Assembly: GCA_907165065.1 (NCBI GenBank)
Contig: OU015539.1
Location: forward strand, 17,762,816-17,826,815
Direction: 5' to 3'
DNA from: Caprimulgus europaeus
Lineage: Eukaryota > Chordata > Aves > Caprimulgiformes > Caprimulgidae
DNA length: 64,000 nucleotides
In this document: positions 50,893 through 60,383 of the stretch, piece by piece
Position numbering within the stretch: the first letter of the stretch is position 1
How the letters are laid out: each line of letters opens with the position of its first letter
Translations under genes and position numbers: made by a program
The notes under the pieces: model-generated
Seen by the model: only the letters and a program-made list of their open reading frames with translations
What the model was told of the DNA's origin: nothing
Databases searched by the model: none

Positions 50893-53800
50893 CTGAAGGA
50901 AAAAAAAAGACCAGTGGTCAGTATTTACATTTTTTGCACCACAGATTTTTCAAGATACAGGTTTTGGTGTTCTCAGCTTCCCTGTTATTGGTATTTTAAC
51001 CTCCATGGTTCACCTCATTCCCTTTCAAGAGCCAAATACAGACAGAGGGGACACAGACACTGCTGCTGAAGGGATGTGCTTTACACAGCCAGGTCTGTCT
51101 GATTCTCAGTTCTAAGCCAGACAAGTCTTGAGGTAGATAAATGCTCCCGATGGCCCAAAGGAAAATTAACTGTTCAGTTTACACTTTAATCACATTGTGA
51201 ACTGCCAAAGGGAAAAAGCTTTGAAATTTGGACTCAACTGTTAAGAATTTAACAGAGAAAAACGGAGCTGCCCCGTAACAAGGCCTCTCCACCCACACTC
51301 ACCGGCAGCAGGGGCAGCGGCTGCAGCAGGAGCAGCAGAGCCCCCTCCAGCAGAGACAGCCACAGCTCCCCCAGCAGGCATGCTGGCAAGCTTCCCATTG
51401 CCTGGGGACAGAAACACGAGTATTTAAATGCTCATCACAACCACAGAACTAAGGTGAAGAGAAATGAGAGTGCAGAAGTAACAGGTACTGTGTCTCATGG
51501 GCTGAACCTGTCACTATTGGCTGAAAGGAGCAAGAGGCTGCAGCCAGGATAAGAAAGTATAAACTAGTCTGTGAAAAAAAGTCAGAAGTGTTTAAGGTTC
51601 ACAAAGGCTTATCCTGAGAACACCACCAGCACGTTATTAGTAAGTTATTATTAGTAAGTCTTCTTCTGTACACAGTCCCTTATTTTTTTTCTCCCAAAAC
51701 TGTCACATGAAAAACCTGACACTGTTCCAGGTTGGCCAGAGAAGCTGTGGCTGCTCCTCCCTGGGAGTGCTGAAGGCCAGGTTGGATGAGGCTTTGAGCA
51801 ACCTGGTCTAGTGGAAGGTGTCCCTGCTGCTGGCAGGGGGTTGGGACTGGATGAGCTTTCAGGTCCCTTCCAGCCCAAACCAGCCTGTGATTATATTAAA
51901 ATAGTGGCAAACATCCAATTTTACACATGCAGAACTGTATGTTTTCTGAACACAGCATAATGCCCAGAAATTGATAATTTCAATATATCTCAAAAATAAC
52001 ATATGTGCAGCACTGTCTTTCCCACTTCCCCCTTTTTTAATGGTATATAGAACTGTGAGGGTATGACTGGATCACACTTCGAGGAGAAAAGGGGGAGAGA
52101 GGAAAGATACATTTATGGCAAAGAGTACAGTATTTTAAACAAATTCTCCAGCACCCTATGAACCCTACTGCATCTCCTTTGAGAGCAAACTGACTTCTGA
52201 TTTATGCTGATCTTTGGAAAGTCAGCAACTCCTCTGGCATCTGCCTTTCACATACCCAGGCTCCCCTGGCACTCAGAGGTCACGTACACAGTGCGTTTGC
52301 CTGTATTCCAATTTCTGAGAATCAGTTTCTAAATAATTCCCTGTTCCTTTGAGCTCTAATAAACTAACCAAGTAAACAAACATGTTTCATAGGCATGTCA
52401 GTATGTTCTAGGAAACTATTTATTTAAAGAAAGAGTGTTACAGAAGGAGATCGCGCAAGGGTGTTGTCAGCACACGCGTAAGGGCGCTCTCAGGCATTCA
52501 GACCACACGGACAGCGATGGTGGGACTGCTCCTGACAGCACAGCCAGGCAAAATCCTGGCAACCTTTAAGCAAATATAGGCCTGCAAGTTCCCTTGTGCC
52601 TACATGCTTGCAAAAAAAAAAACCAAACAAACCCAGAAATGAATCGGAAACCTTTGCACTACCTCAGCTCTGCTTCATTTCAGCCCTACGACCCAGTCCA
52701 TTAACTGGGTTAATCAAGCTCCAGCTTTGGTCAGAGCCAGCAGGTAAGAGAACAAGCTTCCACAGATGTCAGCACTCAGAGAAAAGGAAAGGCCAGACCT
52801 GGGCTGCTCTAGAAGAAATGTGTACTGGACAGCTTTGTGTTAAGTGCAGTGGGTGTACCCTGAATGTGAACTGACACTTATTTACATTTAACACACTGTT
52901 CTCCCTGCTTTACTTACCTGATGCAAACAAACAGGTAAATTAAAAGAAAAAAAATCTTCCAGAGAACTGAAAGGACAGATAATTCTTCCTCCAATCAACA
53001 TGTCCAGAAAACTACATCATGAGCAGACCACCAGTGAGCTCACACATGCTTAAGTTTTCCAGTTTAATGTGGTCCACAAGCGAAACCCAGCAGGTACTGG
53101 CACCAATCTGCAGGGAATTAGAATGGACCTGGATTTCAGTCATTTCAGCTGAGATGCAGCATGGAACTCCTCAACCACAAAGCTACACTGATGGATGATC
53201 AGGGAGCTGCCAGCAGTTCCACACTCTCAGGTCTGTTACCATAGTAGTAGGGGAAATTATCTGTGACAGAGACTGTACTTACCCTGAGCAATGACATCCT
53301 CGATGTTTTTTCCATTCAGCTCACTGATAACCTGGGTGAATTAAGTTTAGAATGTTAATAGTTACACAACAGCATGAGTTTAAGCTACATTTAAATGACT
53401 ACTGATTAATCATATGCAATGTCTTTATCCTGCTGCTCAGACAGCCCCAACAGTCCTTATTTCTCAGTAGAAGGAAGAGGACAGCAAAATGAAAACCTCA
53501 GCTAAGTCTTTCATACTTTTCTGTGAAAGCTTTTTCGTGAAATTTATCACAATAAATTCATCATGAATCCAAAGACCTTGCAGAAAGGACACACAGATGT
53601 TGTGGAGCCAATTAGGAAACCCCACTAACGGGCTGTTAGTCACTCAGGGACTGTTAACATCTCTTGCTTAATCCCCACTGGGATGCTCCGAAGCACTTGG
53701 CCCTGGACCAAAACCCACATGGTCCTGCTCCCAGCGCTACCAAATGTTACAGCCACGCTGGCTCCTGCATCCCTGCGCTGGGACACGGAGTCCCAGCTTC

Positions 53801-55337
53801 CATTTTACTACCATTGTTGGATCACCAGGGATGAGTAACAAAATGCAAACCCCAAAATTGCTAAAACAAGCAAGAACTTAAAAAAACCCCAAAGCCACAG
53901 AGCTTGCTGGTGAGTCTCTGCTGAACGCTGCAGAGTCCCCAGAGCCAAGGGATTTAACCAAGAGCTTTTGAGCAGGCACCTCCTGAGCGTGCCATCTGTG
54001 AAATGCTGTGCCTGTCTGCTTGCTTCAGCCGGAAGGAAGGTGGTTTTAAGCCTTCACTTCACTTACAGTGGCATAAGGTAACAGCCAATGTAAACAGAAA
54101 AGGATTAATTAATCATGACCAAAACAAATTCCAGAGAAGCTTTCTGGATATTGGAGGATCAGAGAAAACAACTAATTTATGAAGTTATTAAGCAAATGTA
54201 AATGAGCCAAAGCCAAAAGACTTGGTGTTTAAACAGGAGCACCAGGAGTTCAAACCAACATCCCAAACCAGAACAAGGATGGTGTCAGCCCAGTCAGCTC
54301 AGCGTTTGGTTGGGCCTGTGGTAAAACACTGTCTCCAGCTGGGAAAGGAACTTGTTTTTCCCTCCACCTCTCTGGAAACACCCTGCATATAAGTGTTGGC
54401 CACATGATAACACCATGGTTTTGGTTCTTTTTTTTTCCATGGCCATTTATTTTTAAGTCTACAAAGCTAAAAGTCTTATTATATCATAAGAAACATTCTA
54501 ATTAAGATAGACATTTCTTAAAAAGCCTGGTTTTCAACACAACCATTTCAGCATTGATTTCCAAAATCTTCCTATGTATTACTGGATGCCCCATCCCTGG
54601 GGCCATTCAAGGCCAGGTTGGGCAGCCTGACCCAGTGGTTGGTGACCCTGGTCCACAGCAGGGGGGTTGGGACTGGATGAGCTTTAAGGTCCCTTCCAAC
54701 CCAAACCAGTCTGTGACTCTGTGATTATTATTCAATACCTTTAATGTCTATGTTGTGATTTGCCTGTCCTTCTTGGTGAAGGATAAATGCTTCTTTACAG
54801 CACACTAAGAATTTATCAATGAGTATCAGGCCTTCAGAAGCATTAGCTCTGAATCAATAATGACCAAAAGCCAAAATGAAACATTAAAGTGCAAACTCTA
54901 TGTCAGAACAGAACTTACATTCCATACACACTTATCTGTGGCCACCATCCACTTGAAAATGATCACACTGAACTGTCAGAAGTCCATGACAACTGAGAGA
55001 GATCTTTGTGAAGGCCAGGCGTTAAATAAGAAAACCAGGCCTCTACAAACACATTTTAAAAATAGCTGTGACTGGTGAAGCTTTAGAAATCACACTGTAA
55101 CGGTCAGAGGAGATCAAAAGCAAGGCAGCTACAGAAACAGGGAAGCCAAGGCAACGGCTCCAACGCCCGATGCCGACTGGGACACGGCCCTGGGGAACCA
55201 AGAGGCAACGCCACCTTGTTCATGCGCTCATCGTCCGTCTCGATGCCGACGCTGTCCAGGATCTTCTTCAAGTCCTTTGACGTGGGAGAGTCGTTGCCGC
55301 CGAGGACGGCCAGCAGGTAAGCGGCGACGTAACGCAT
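50816..55337 (-). CDS. RPLP2: 60S acidic ribosomal protein P2, complete coding region in 4 exons
   Basis: P2 forms, with P1, the flexible stalk of the large ribosomal subunit that recruits elongation factors. Coding exons are 55337-55215, 53331-53283, 51401-51303 and 50892-50816, totalling 348 nt (115 residues plus stop, the same length as human). The protein starts MRYVAAYLLAVLGGNDSPT, continues with DLKKILDSVGIETDDERMNK and VISELNGKNIEDVIAQGNGK, then an Ala/Gly-rich hinge. It ends with the invariant acidic tail EESDDDMGFGLFD. Splice sites: CCAG|GATG, AAG|GTGGCG, CCCAG|GTT, CAGG|GTAAGT, CCCAG|GCAATG, GCCG|GTGAGT, TTCAG|CTGAG. The donor after coding exon 1 (GTGGCG) is weak, yet the protein joins exactly. 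A non-coding first exon lies upstream. Confidence 0.97.
51303..51401 (-). other. RPLP2: RPLP2 exon 4 (Ala-rich hinge)
   Basis: 99 bp encoding GNGKLASMPAGGAVAV and then a Ser/Gly/Ala/Pro-rich hinge. The hinge gives the stalk its mobility. Confidence 0.96.
51728..51893 (+). mobile_element. CR1 LINE 3' fragment
   Basis: A short copy in RPLP2 intron 4 (between coding exons 3 and 4), from CAGGTTGGCCAGAGAAGCTG to CCAGCCTGTGATTATATT, antisense to RPLP2. Confidence 0.92.
53283..53331 (-). other. RPLP2: RPLP2 exon 3
   Basis: 49 bp encoding VISELNGKNIEDVIAQ plus one base, with clean CAG acceptor and GTAAGT donor. This is the last helix of the folded N-terminal domain. Confidence 0.96.
54584..54726 (+). 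mobile_element. CR1 LINE 3' fragment
   Basis: A short copy in the RPLP2 intron after the first coding exon. GATGCCCCATCCCTGGGGCC and CCCAGTGGTTGGTGACCCTG place it nearer the copy at 9968 than the other copies. It ends GACTCTGTGATTATTATT. Confidence 0.9.
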
Positions 55338-55338
55338 C
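55215..55338 (-). other. RPLP2: RPLP2 exon 2 (first coding exon)
   Basis: One base before the ATG (55337-55335) is the splice acceptor CCAG|GATG, so the whole 5' UTR comes from exon 1. The exon encodes residues 1-41, MRYVAAYLLAV through ERMNK, the N-terminal dimerisation domain. Confidence 0.96.
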
Positions 55339-55399
55339 CTGGAACACAGGGGAGATGGGGACCTGGTGACTCCTGCGGGGGAGGTCAGCACCCCGTCCT

Positions 55400-56110
55400 C
55401 CCGGCTGCAGCTACTTCTAATCGAAAGCCCACGGCAGGCGAGCCCGTGTGCCGGCCGCCCGCCCGCCACATATACTCCCTGAGCCGCAGCGGCTCCCGCC
55501 CCAAGGCCCGCGCAGCCGGCCCGGCCTGGCTCTGTCGGCACCGCGCCACCTCTCCGGTATTTCCTCCCGGAGGTGAGGCACCGCCGCGTCCCGAACACCT
55601 CGGCACGGCATCCCCGGCCCGGCGCCCCGCGGCGTTCGCCTAAACCTGCCCGGTCCCTCCACAGGCCCCGGCCCAGGCCCAGGCCGGGAGAGCACATGGC
55701 CGCCAATCCCCCCCTTCCTCCCCGCCGCCAGTGGTCTCGCCCAAGCCCCGCTGGCGGCCGCGGGTGCGCCGGGAGCGACCATTCCGGCGGGGGAGGGGGG
55801 AAAGCGCCGCCGCGCGCTTACTTGTGAGGAGGCGGCGGCGCGGGAGACAGGCCCGGAGCTGCGTTCGTGATGGCAGCGCGGCGGGGAAAGGGAAGGGGAG
55901 GAGCCTCGGCAACGCCTTCTTCCCGTCACCCCTCAACAACGCCGGCCGCCATTGGGCCGGCGGGAAGCGGGCAGACGAATGGGGAGCCGCAGGCCTTGCT
56001 GCCGCACGACAGGCCGCTGCGCAGACGGTGGCGCGTGCGCAGAGCGGGGCCGTCAGGCGCGTTCCCGGGCGGGGCTGGCGGCGCCTGAGCGCGAGGCCGC
56101 GGCGGCGAGT
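55400..56110. promoter_or_regulatory. CpG island at the RPLP2 5' end
   Basis: Dense CpG sequence covers RPLP2 exon 1 and its flanks. On the minus strand a CCAAT box adjoins a YY1-like ATGGCGGC (GGCCGCCATTGG on the plus strand at 55944-55955), a combination common in ribosomal-protein promoters. In human this promoter also drives PIDD1 divergently (established gene layout); here a second island at 57980-58440 is an alternative for PIDD1. Confidence 0.75.
55822..55890 (-). other. RPLP2: RPLP2 non-coding exon 1, probable 5'TOP start
   Basis: A consensus donor CACAA|GTAAGC ends the exon at 55822. Upstream on the minus strand is a long pyrimidine run (about 55878-55900, CCTCCCCTTCCCTTTCCCCG). Ribosomal-protein mRNAs start at a C within such a run (the TOP motif), so the start is placed near 55890. 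The exact base is inferred. Confidence 0.65.
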
Positions 56111-56123
56111 TTACCGTTTCCGG

Positions 56124-56149
56124 GGATTATTTATTTATTTATTTATTTA
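56124..56149. repeat. (ATTT)n microsatellite at CR1 end
   Basis: About six ATTT units sit directly at the 3' end of the minus-orientation CR1. Confidence 0.9.
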
Positions 56150-56645
56150 TGAACCAGACTGGTTTGGGCTGGAAGGGACCTTAAAGCTCATCCAGTGCCA
56201 ACCCCCCTGCCAGCAGCAGGGACACCTTCCACTAGACCAGGTTGCTCAAAGCCTCATCCAACCTGGCCGAGAACACTTCCAGGGAGGAGCAGCCACAGCT
56301 TCTCTGGGCAACCTGGGCCAGGGTCTCACCACCCTCACAGCAAACAATTTCTTCCTCACATCTCATCTCCATCCCCCCTCTGCCAGTTTCAAGCCATCAC
56401 TCCTTGTCCTGTCACTCCCTGCCCTTGTCCAAAGTCCCTCCCCAGCCTTCCTGGAGCCCCTTCAGGTACTGGGAGGCCACTAGAAGGTCTCCCTGGAGCC
56501 TTCTCTTCTCCAGGCTGAACAGCCCCAGCTCTCTCAGCCTGTCCTCACAGCAGAGCTGCTCCAGTCCTGGAATCGTCCTCGTGGCCTCCTCTGGACTTGT
56601 TGTATCTGGTCCCTGTCTCTTGTGTTGGTGGCTCCAGACTGGCCT
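56150..56645 (-). mobile_element. CR1 LINE, 5'-truncated, minus orientation
   Basis: The only clear CR1 in the opposite orientation: plus-strand sequence starts GAACCAGACTGGTTTGGGCT and runs back to CTCCAGACTGG. It abuts an ATTT microsatellite at 56126-56149, which replaces the usual 3' terminal repeat. It lies just upstream of RPLP2, in the RPLP2-PIDD1 divergent spacer. Confidence 0.93.
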
Positions 56646-57094
56646 GGCCAGGGGTACAGGGAATTAGAAACCCAGCAGTGGGGCTGTGGGAGTTCCCGGC
56701 CGCCATTGGTTTCTTCCAGGATTAGGGAAATGAACAGCAGTGGAACGTTAACGCTGTGCCCAAAGCCCCTGGACCCAGGTGGACCAGAGCCGCTGCGGCA
56801 GCAGTGCCACAAGGAGGCTCACGCTGCCCCAGCCCTGCCACCCCAGAGGGACACCCAGGCCCCACGGTGCGAGTGCCAGCACTCGCTGCTGCTCCAGGAA
56901 CTGCTGCTGCCAGGGAATAACCGGGCTCCTGGGTTTGTAACTGAAGAAGCGCTTCGGAGAAGCAGCGGTTCATGTGCATTCCCTGTGGGAAGAGAAATGT
57001 CCTTTTAGTGTTCGCTTCTGCAGGAAATGTCTTTCAGGGCACTGTTCACCTTGTGCTCAGCTTTGAGGAAGGGGCACTTCCTCGAGGAAGGTCG

Positions 57095-57885
57095 CACTCA
57101 AAGAGTTGTGGTCAACAGCTCGATGTCCAAGTGGGAACCAGTGACGAGTGGTGTCCCTCAGGGGTCAGTGTTGAGACTGGTACTGTTCAACAGCTTTGTC
57201 AGTGACATGGACAGTGGGATCAAGGGCACCCTCAGCAAGTTTGCTGACGACACCAAGCTGTGTGGTGCAACTGACACACTAGAGGGACAGGATGGCATCC
57301 ACAGGGACCTGGACAGGCTGGAGAGGTGGGACTGTGCCAACCTCATGGAGTTCAACAAGGCCAAGGGCAAGGTCCTGCACCTGGGTCAGGGCAGCCCCCA
57401 GCACAAATCCAGGCTGGGCCATGAGTGGCTGGAGAGCAGCCCTGAGGAGAAGGACTTGGGGTGCTGGGGGACGAGAAGCTCCACATGAGGTGGCACTGTG
57501 CGCTGGCAGCACAGAGCCAATAACCGTGTCCTGGGCTGCACCCAGAGCAGCGTGGGCAGCAGGGCCAGGGAGGGGATTCTGCCCCTCTGCTCCGCTCTCC
57601 TGAGACCCCACCTGCAGTGCTGCCTCCAGTGCTGGGGCCACCAACAGCACAAGGACATGGAGCTACTGGAGCCAGTCCAGAGGAGACCACGAGGATGATG
57701 CCAGGGCTGGAGCAGCTCTGCTGTGAGGACAGGCTGAGAGAGCCTCAAGGAAGTGTTCTCGGCCAGGTTGGATGAGGCTTTGAGCAACCTGGTCTAGTGG
57801 AAGGTGTCCCTGCTGCTGGCAGGGGGGTTGGGACTGGATGAGCTTTAAGGTCCCTTCCAACCCAAAGCAGTCTGGGATGCTGTGG
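57095..57885 (+). mobile_element. CR1 LINE with reverse-transcriptase remnant and internal deletion
   Basis: It starts near AAAGAGTTGTGGTCAACAGC and keeps [18 protein letters not shown] and later frames very like the copy at 47287. At 57741 the sequence jumps from GGCTGAGAGAG to CCTCAAGGAAGTGTTCTCGG. About 245 bp present in the other copy (47928-48174) are missing. It ends GTCTGGGATGCTGTGG. Confidence 0.94.
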
Positions 57886-57979
57886 TTCCCCTCAGGCAAT
57901 TATCCAGCATTTGGTGCCTTCTGGGGCAGAATGTTCTCCTTTATCAGCCTTTTAGCTCCTTTTCAAGGGCACAGCCGTT

Positions 57980-58440
57980 AGCGAGGGCTGCACAGTTGGT
58001 ACAGAGTCACTGGACTTGCGGGGGCTGAAGACAACGGGCCGGTGCTGTTGTGAATCGGGAGCCGGCTCGGTGGAACGCGCCGGTGTCGGTGTGACCGAAG
58101 TGCAGAGCAGCACAAACTGCGGCACCGGCCAGGACGCCAGCCCGGGGCAGCCGCCGCGGGCCCGGCCGCGGTCCTGTCGTGACACTGTCGTGACAGCGGG
58201 AGGCCCGAGCCCGGCTGTCCCGCGGCGGCGGCACCTCCTCTGGCTCCTCCCGCCCGCCAACCCGGCAGGAAGTGCCGGAGTGGGGCCGTGCTGAGCCGGG
58301 CCGGGCCCAGCCCCGCCGGGACGCGGGATAAAAGGTGTCGTGTGCGGGGGGAGCGGGGCGGCGGCGGGTCCGGCGGGTCCCGGGGCTGAGCCCGGCTCGG
58401 GGGGAACGGGGCTGAGGAGGGCGGCCCGGGGCAGGGGTGT
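57980..58440 (+). promoter_or_regulatory. PIDD1: CpG island with TATA-like box, candidate PIDD1 promoter
   Basis: A second CpG-rich block, directly after a CR1 copy, carries a plus-strand GGATAAAAGG at 58327-58336. A start about 30 nt downstream would give a GC-rich leader running into the GT-rich tract at 58438. I could not find a convincing splice donor (GTRAGT) in it, so whether it feeds the exon at 60013 is unproven. Confidence 0.5.
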
Positions 58441-58863
58441 TTCTGTGTGTGTGTGTACTTGTGTGTGTGTACATGTGTATTTGCACGTGTGTGTTCACAT
58501 GTGTGTGTACATGTGTGTATGCACGTGTGCATTCATGTGTACATGTGTGTGTACATTCGTGTGTGTACGTGTGTATTTGCACGTGTGTGTGCACGTGTGT
58601 GTACATGTGTGTATGCCAACGTGTGTATGCCAATGTGTGTAACGTGTGTTCACGTATGTGTGTGTGCACTCGTGTGCATGTGTGTGTAAGTGTGTGCACT
58701 TGTGTGTACACATATATGTGTACGTGTGTGTTTGCACCTGTGTGTGCACATGTATGTGTGTGTACTAGTGTACATGTGTGTTCGCACATGTGTGTGCATG
58801 TGTGTTTGCACGTGTGTGTACATGTGTGTTTGCACATGTGTGTACGTGTGTGTGTGTGTGTTA
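58438..58863. repeat. GT-rich alternating purine-pyrimidine tract
   Basis: About 425 bp made almost wholly of TG steps interrupted by ACATG, ACGTG, GCACG and GCCAA variants. The alternating purine-pyrimidine pattern favours Z-DNA. It lies between the candidate PIDD1 promoter and the first coding exon. The cysteine/valine-rich open frames across it are artefacts of the repeat. Confidence 0.95.
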
Positions 58864-60012
58864 CCTGCTCCTCCTCTCCTCGTGTCCCTGTAAGGTTTGT
58901 GCTCATTCGGGGAGCCGAGCACAACCCCTTCCCCAGCCTGTGCCTGGGGACACCAGCAGTGCCGTGTCCCCAGGGTCACACCGCAGAGCCCCGCAGGAAA
59001 TCCCTGGCTTCTGCTGCCCTCCCACCTTAAAGCCCTCACAGGTGTTTTGTGGTTCTGCATTGTTCACTCAAAAGAAGCTTCTCTTCACTGATTCCATCCA
59101 TGGCAGTATGGGGCTGCTGGTAGAAAACCAGGTGTGGTGCCTCTGCTCATCGTTGCACCGCCAGTGTGCTGTGGTGACAGTGGCTGGTGACAGTCCTGGG
59201 TGGATGAAGGCTTCTTCACGCTAAGAAAGCAGAGGAATAATTAATTTGGTCAAATTTCATACCTCTGCTCCTTTAGGTCTAAATCCTTCTTAGCATGGTC
59301 TGTGTGATCGCTGCTTTTCCCCTTTATCTGTGGAGGGTGCTGTGAGGGGAGGAAACAAGGACTAACTGGTCACTAGCTGGTCATTAGCCGGTCACTAGCC
59401 AGCCATGGCTTCATGCCCGCTTTGCTGCGTCAGAGCATCCCTGCGGAGGCAAATCTGCAGGAGCCCCAGTCCTGCTGCACAGCCCAGTGCTCCCGTGCCA
59501 TGGACCTGCCCTTCCCACTCCCCTCCCCAGCCTTGCCACCCTCGCTCTGCTCCCTTCGCCCATTTCCACCTCTCTGCGCTCACTTTTATCCCCTTGGCTT
59601 CACAAACAGGTTCAATAAGGAGCCATCGCTGCCCGTGAGCAGCCTCCACGCTCTGCTCTGGGCTCGGCTCTCCCTGCCCTGGTTTCCCCCTCCACTTGTA
59701 AAGCTTCCCACTAAGGCACTTGGAAATCTGCACAAGGCACAGGCATTTACATTTAAATCTTTTAAAGTTAGTGTTGCTCTTTATTCTGATGGTGGGTGAT
59801 TGCTCCATTCCCTGCTGAGATGTTGGTTGGGAAAAGTCAGGTTTTCTCCAGGAGGAGAAGCCTCTGTGGCATCCGTCACCCTGCATTTCTGTGCTCTCTG
59901 CCCACAAAACTGTGGTTAACACATGTGTTACCCTCCTGCCCTCCTGCTGTGATGAGAAACTGCTTTGGGCTGGGGCAGGAGACCTTCATCGTGCACTTGT
60001 GTTCTCTTTCAG

Positions 60013-60383
60013 AGCCATCTTTCCTCCTCCTTCTTGTCCCGGCTGCCTTGTCTGCCGCTGGTGCCTGCCTGCCTGGCAAGTCAGAGCATGTCCGGAGCCC
60101 GTGGACGCGCCGCAGAAGATGGCAGAGCTGCTGGAGCCGAGGGACGAGAGCGGGGAGGGGACTTGGGGGGCTCCTGTGCTGGCTGGCTCCTGCCTGGCAG
60201 ACAACAGGCTGAACCTGGATGTTTATCCTGACGGCTGCGGCCGGTTCCTCCAGCTGTTCCAGGGGCGACAGGGAGAGGTGCTGCAGGTGGAGTTCCTGCG
60301 GCTCAGCACCAACGATCGCCTCCTTGGCACCGCGCTGGGCATCCTTCCTCGTCTGAAGCACCTGAAATCCCTGGTGCTCAAAG
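60013..60383 (+). other. PIDD1: PIDD1 exon with start codon
   Basis: The acceptor CTCTTTCAG|AGCC opens the exon at 60013, leaving 106 nt of 5' UTR before the ATG at 60119. It encodes residues 1-88 and ends VLKG at AAAG|GTAAAT. A longer in-frame opening from 59891 crosses the acceptor and is not used. Confidence 0.88.

Noticed and set aside
58437..59030. Cys/Val- and His/Thr-rich open frames on both strands, one of 305 codons
   Set aside because: They are translations of the GT-rich tract, which has no stops in several frames. They are not genes.
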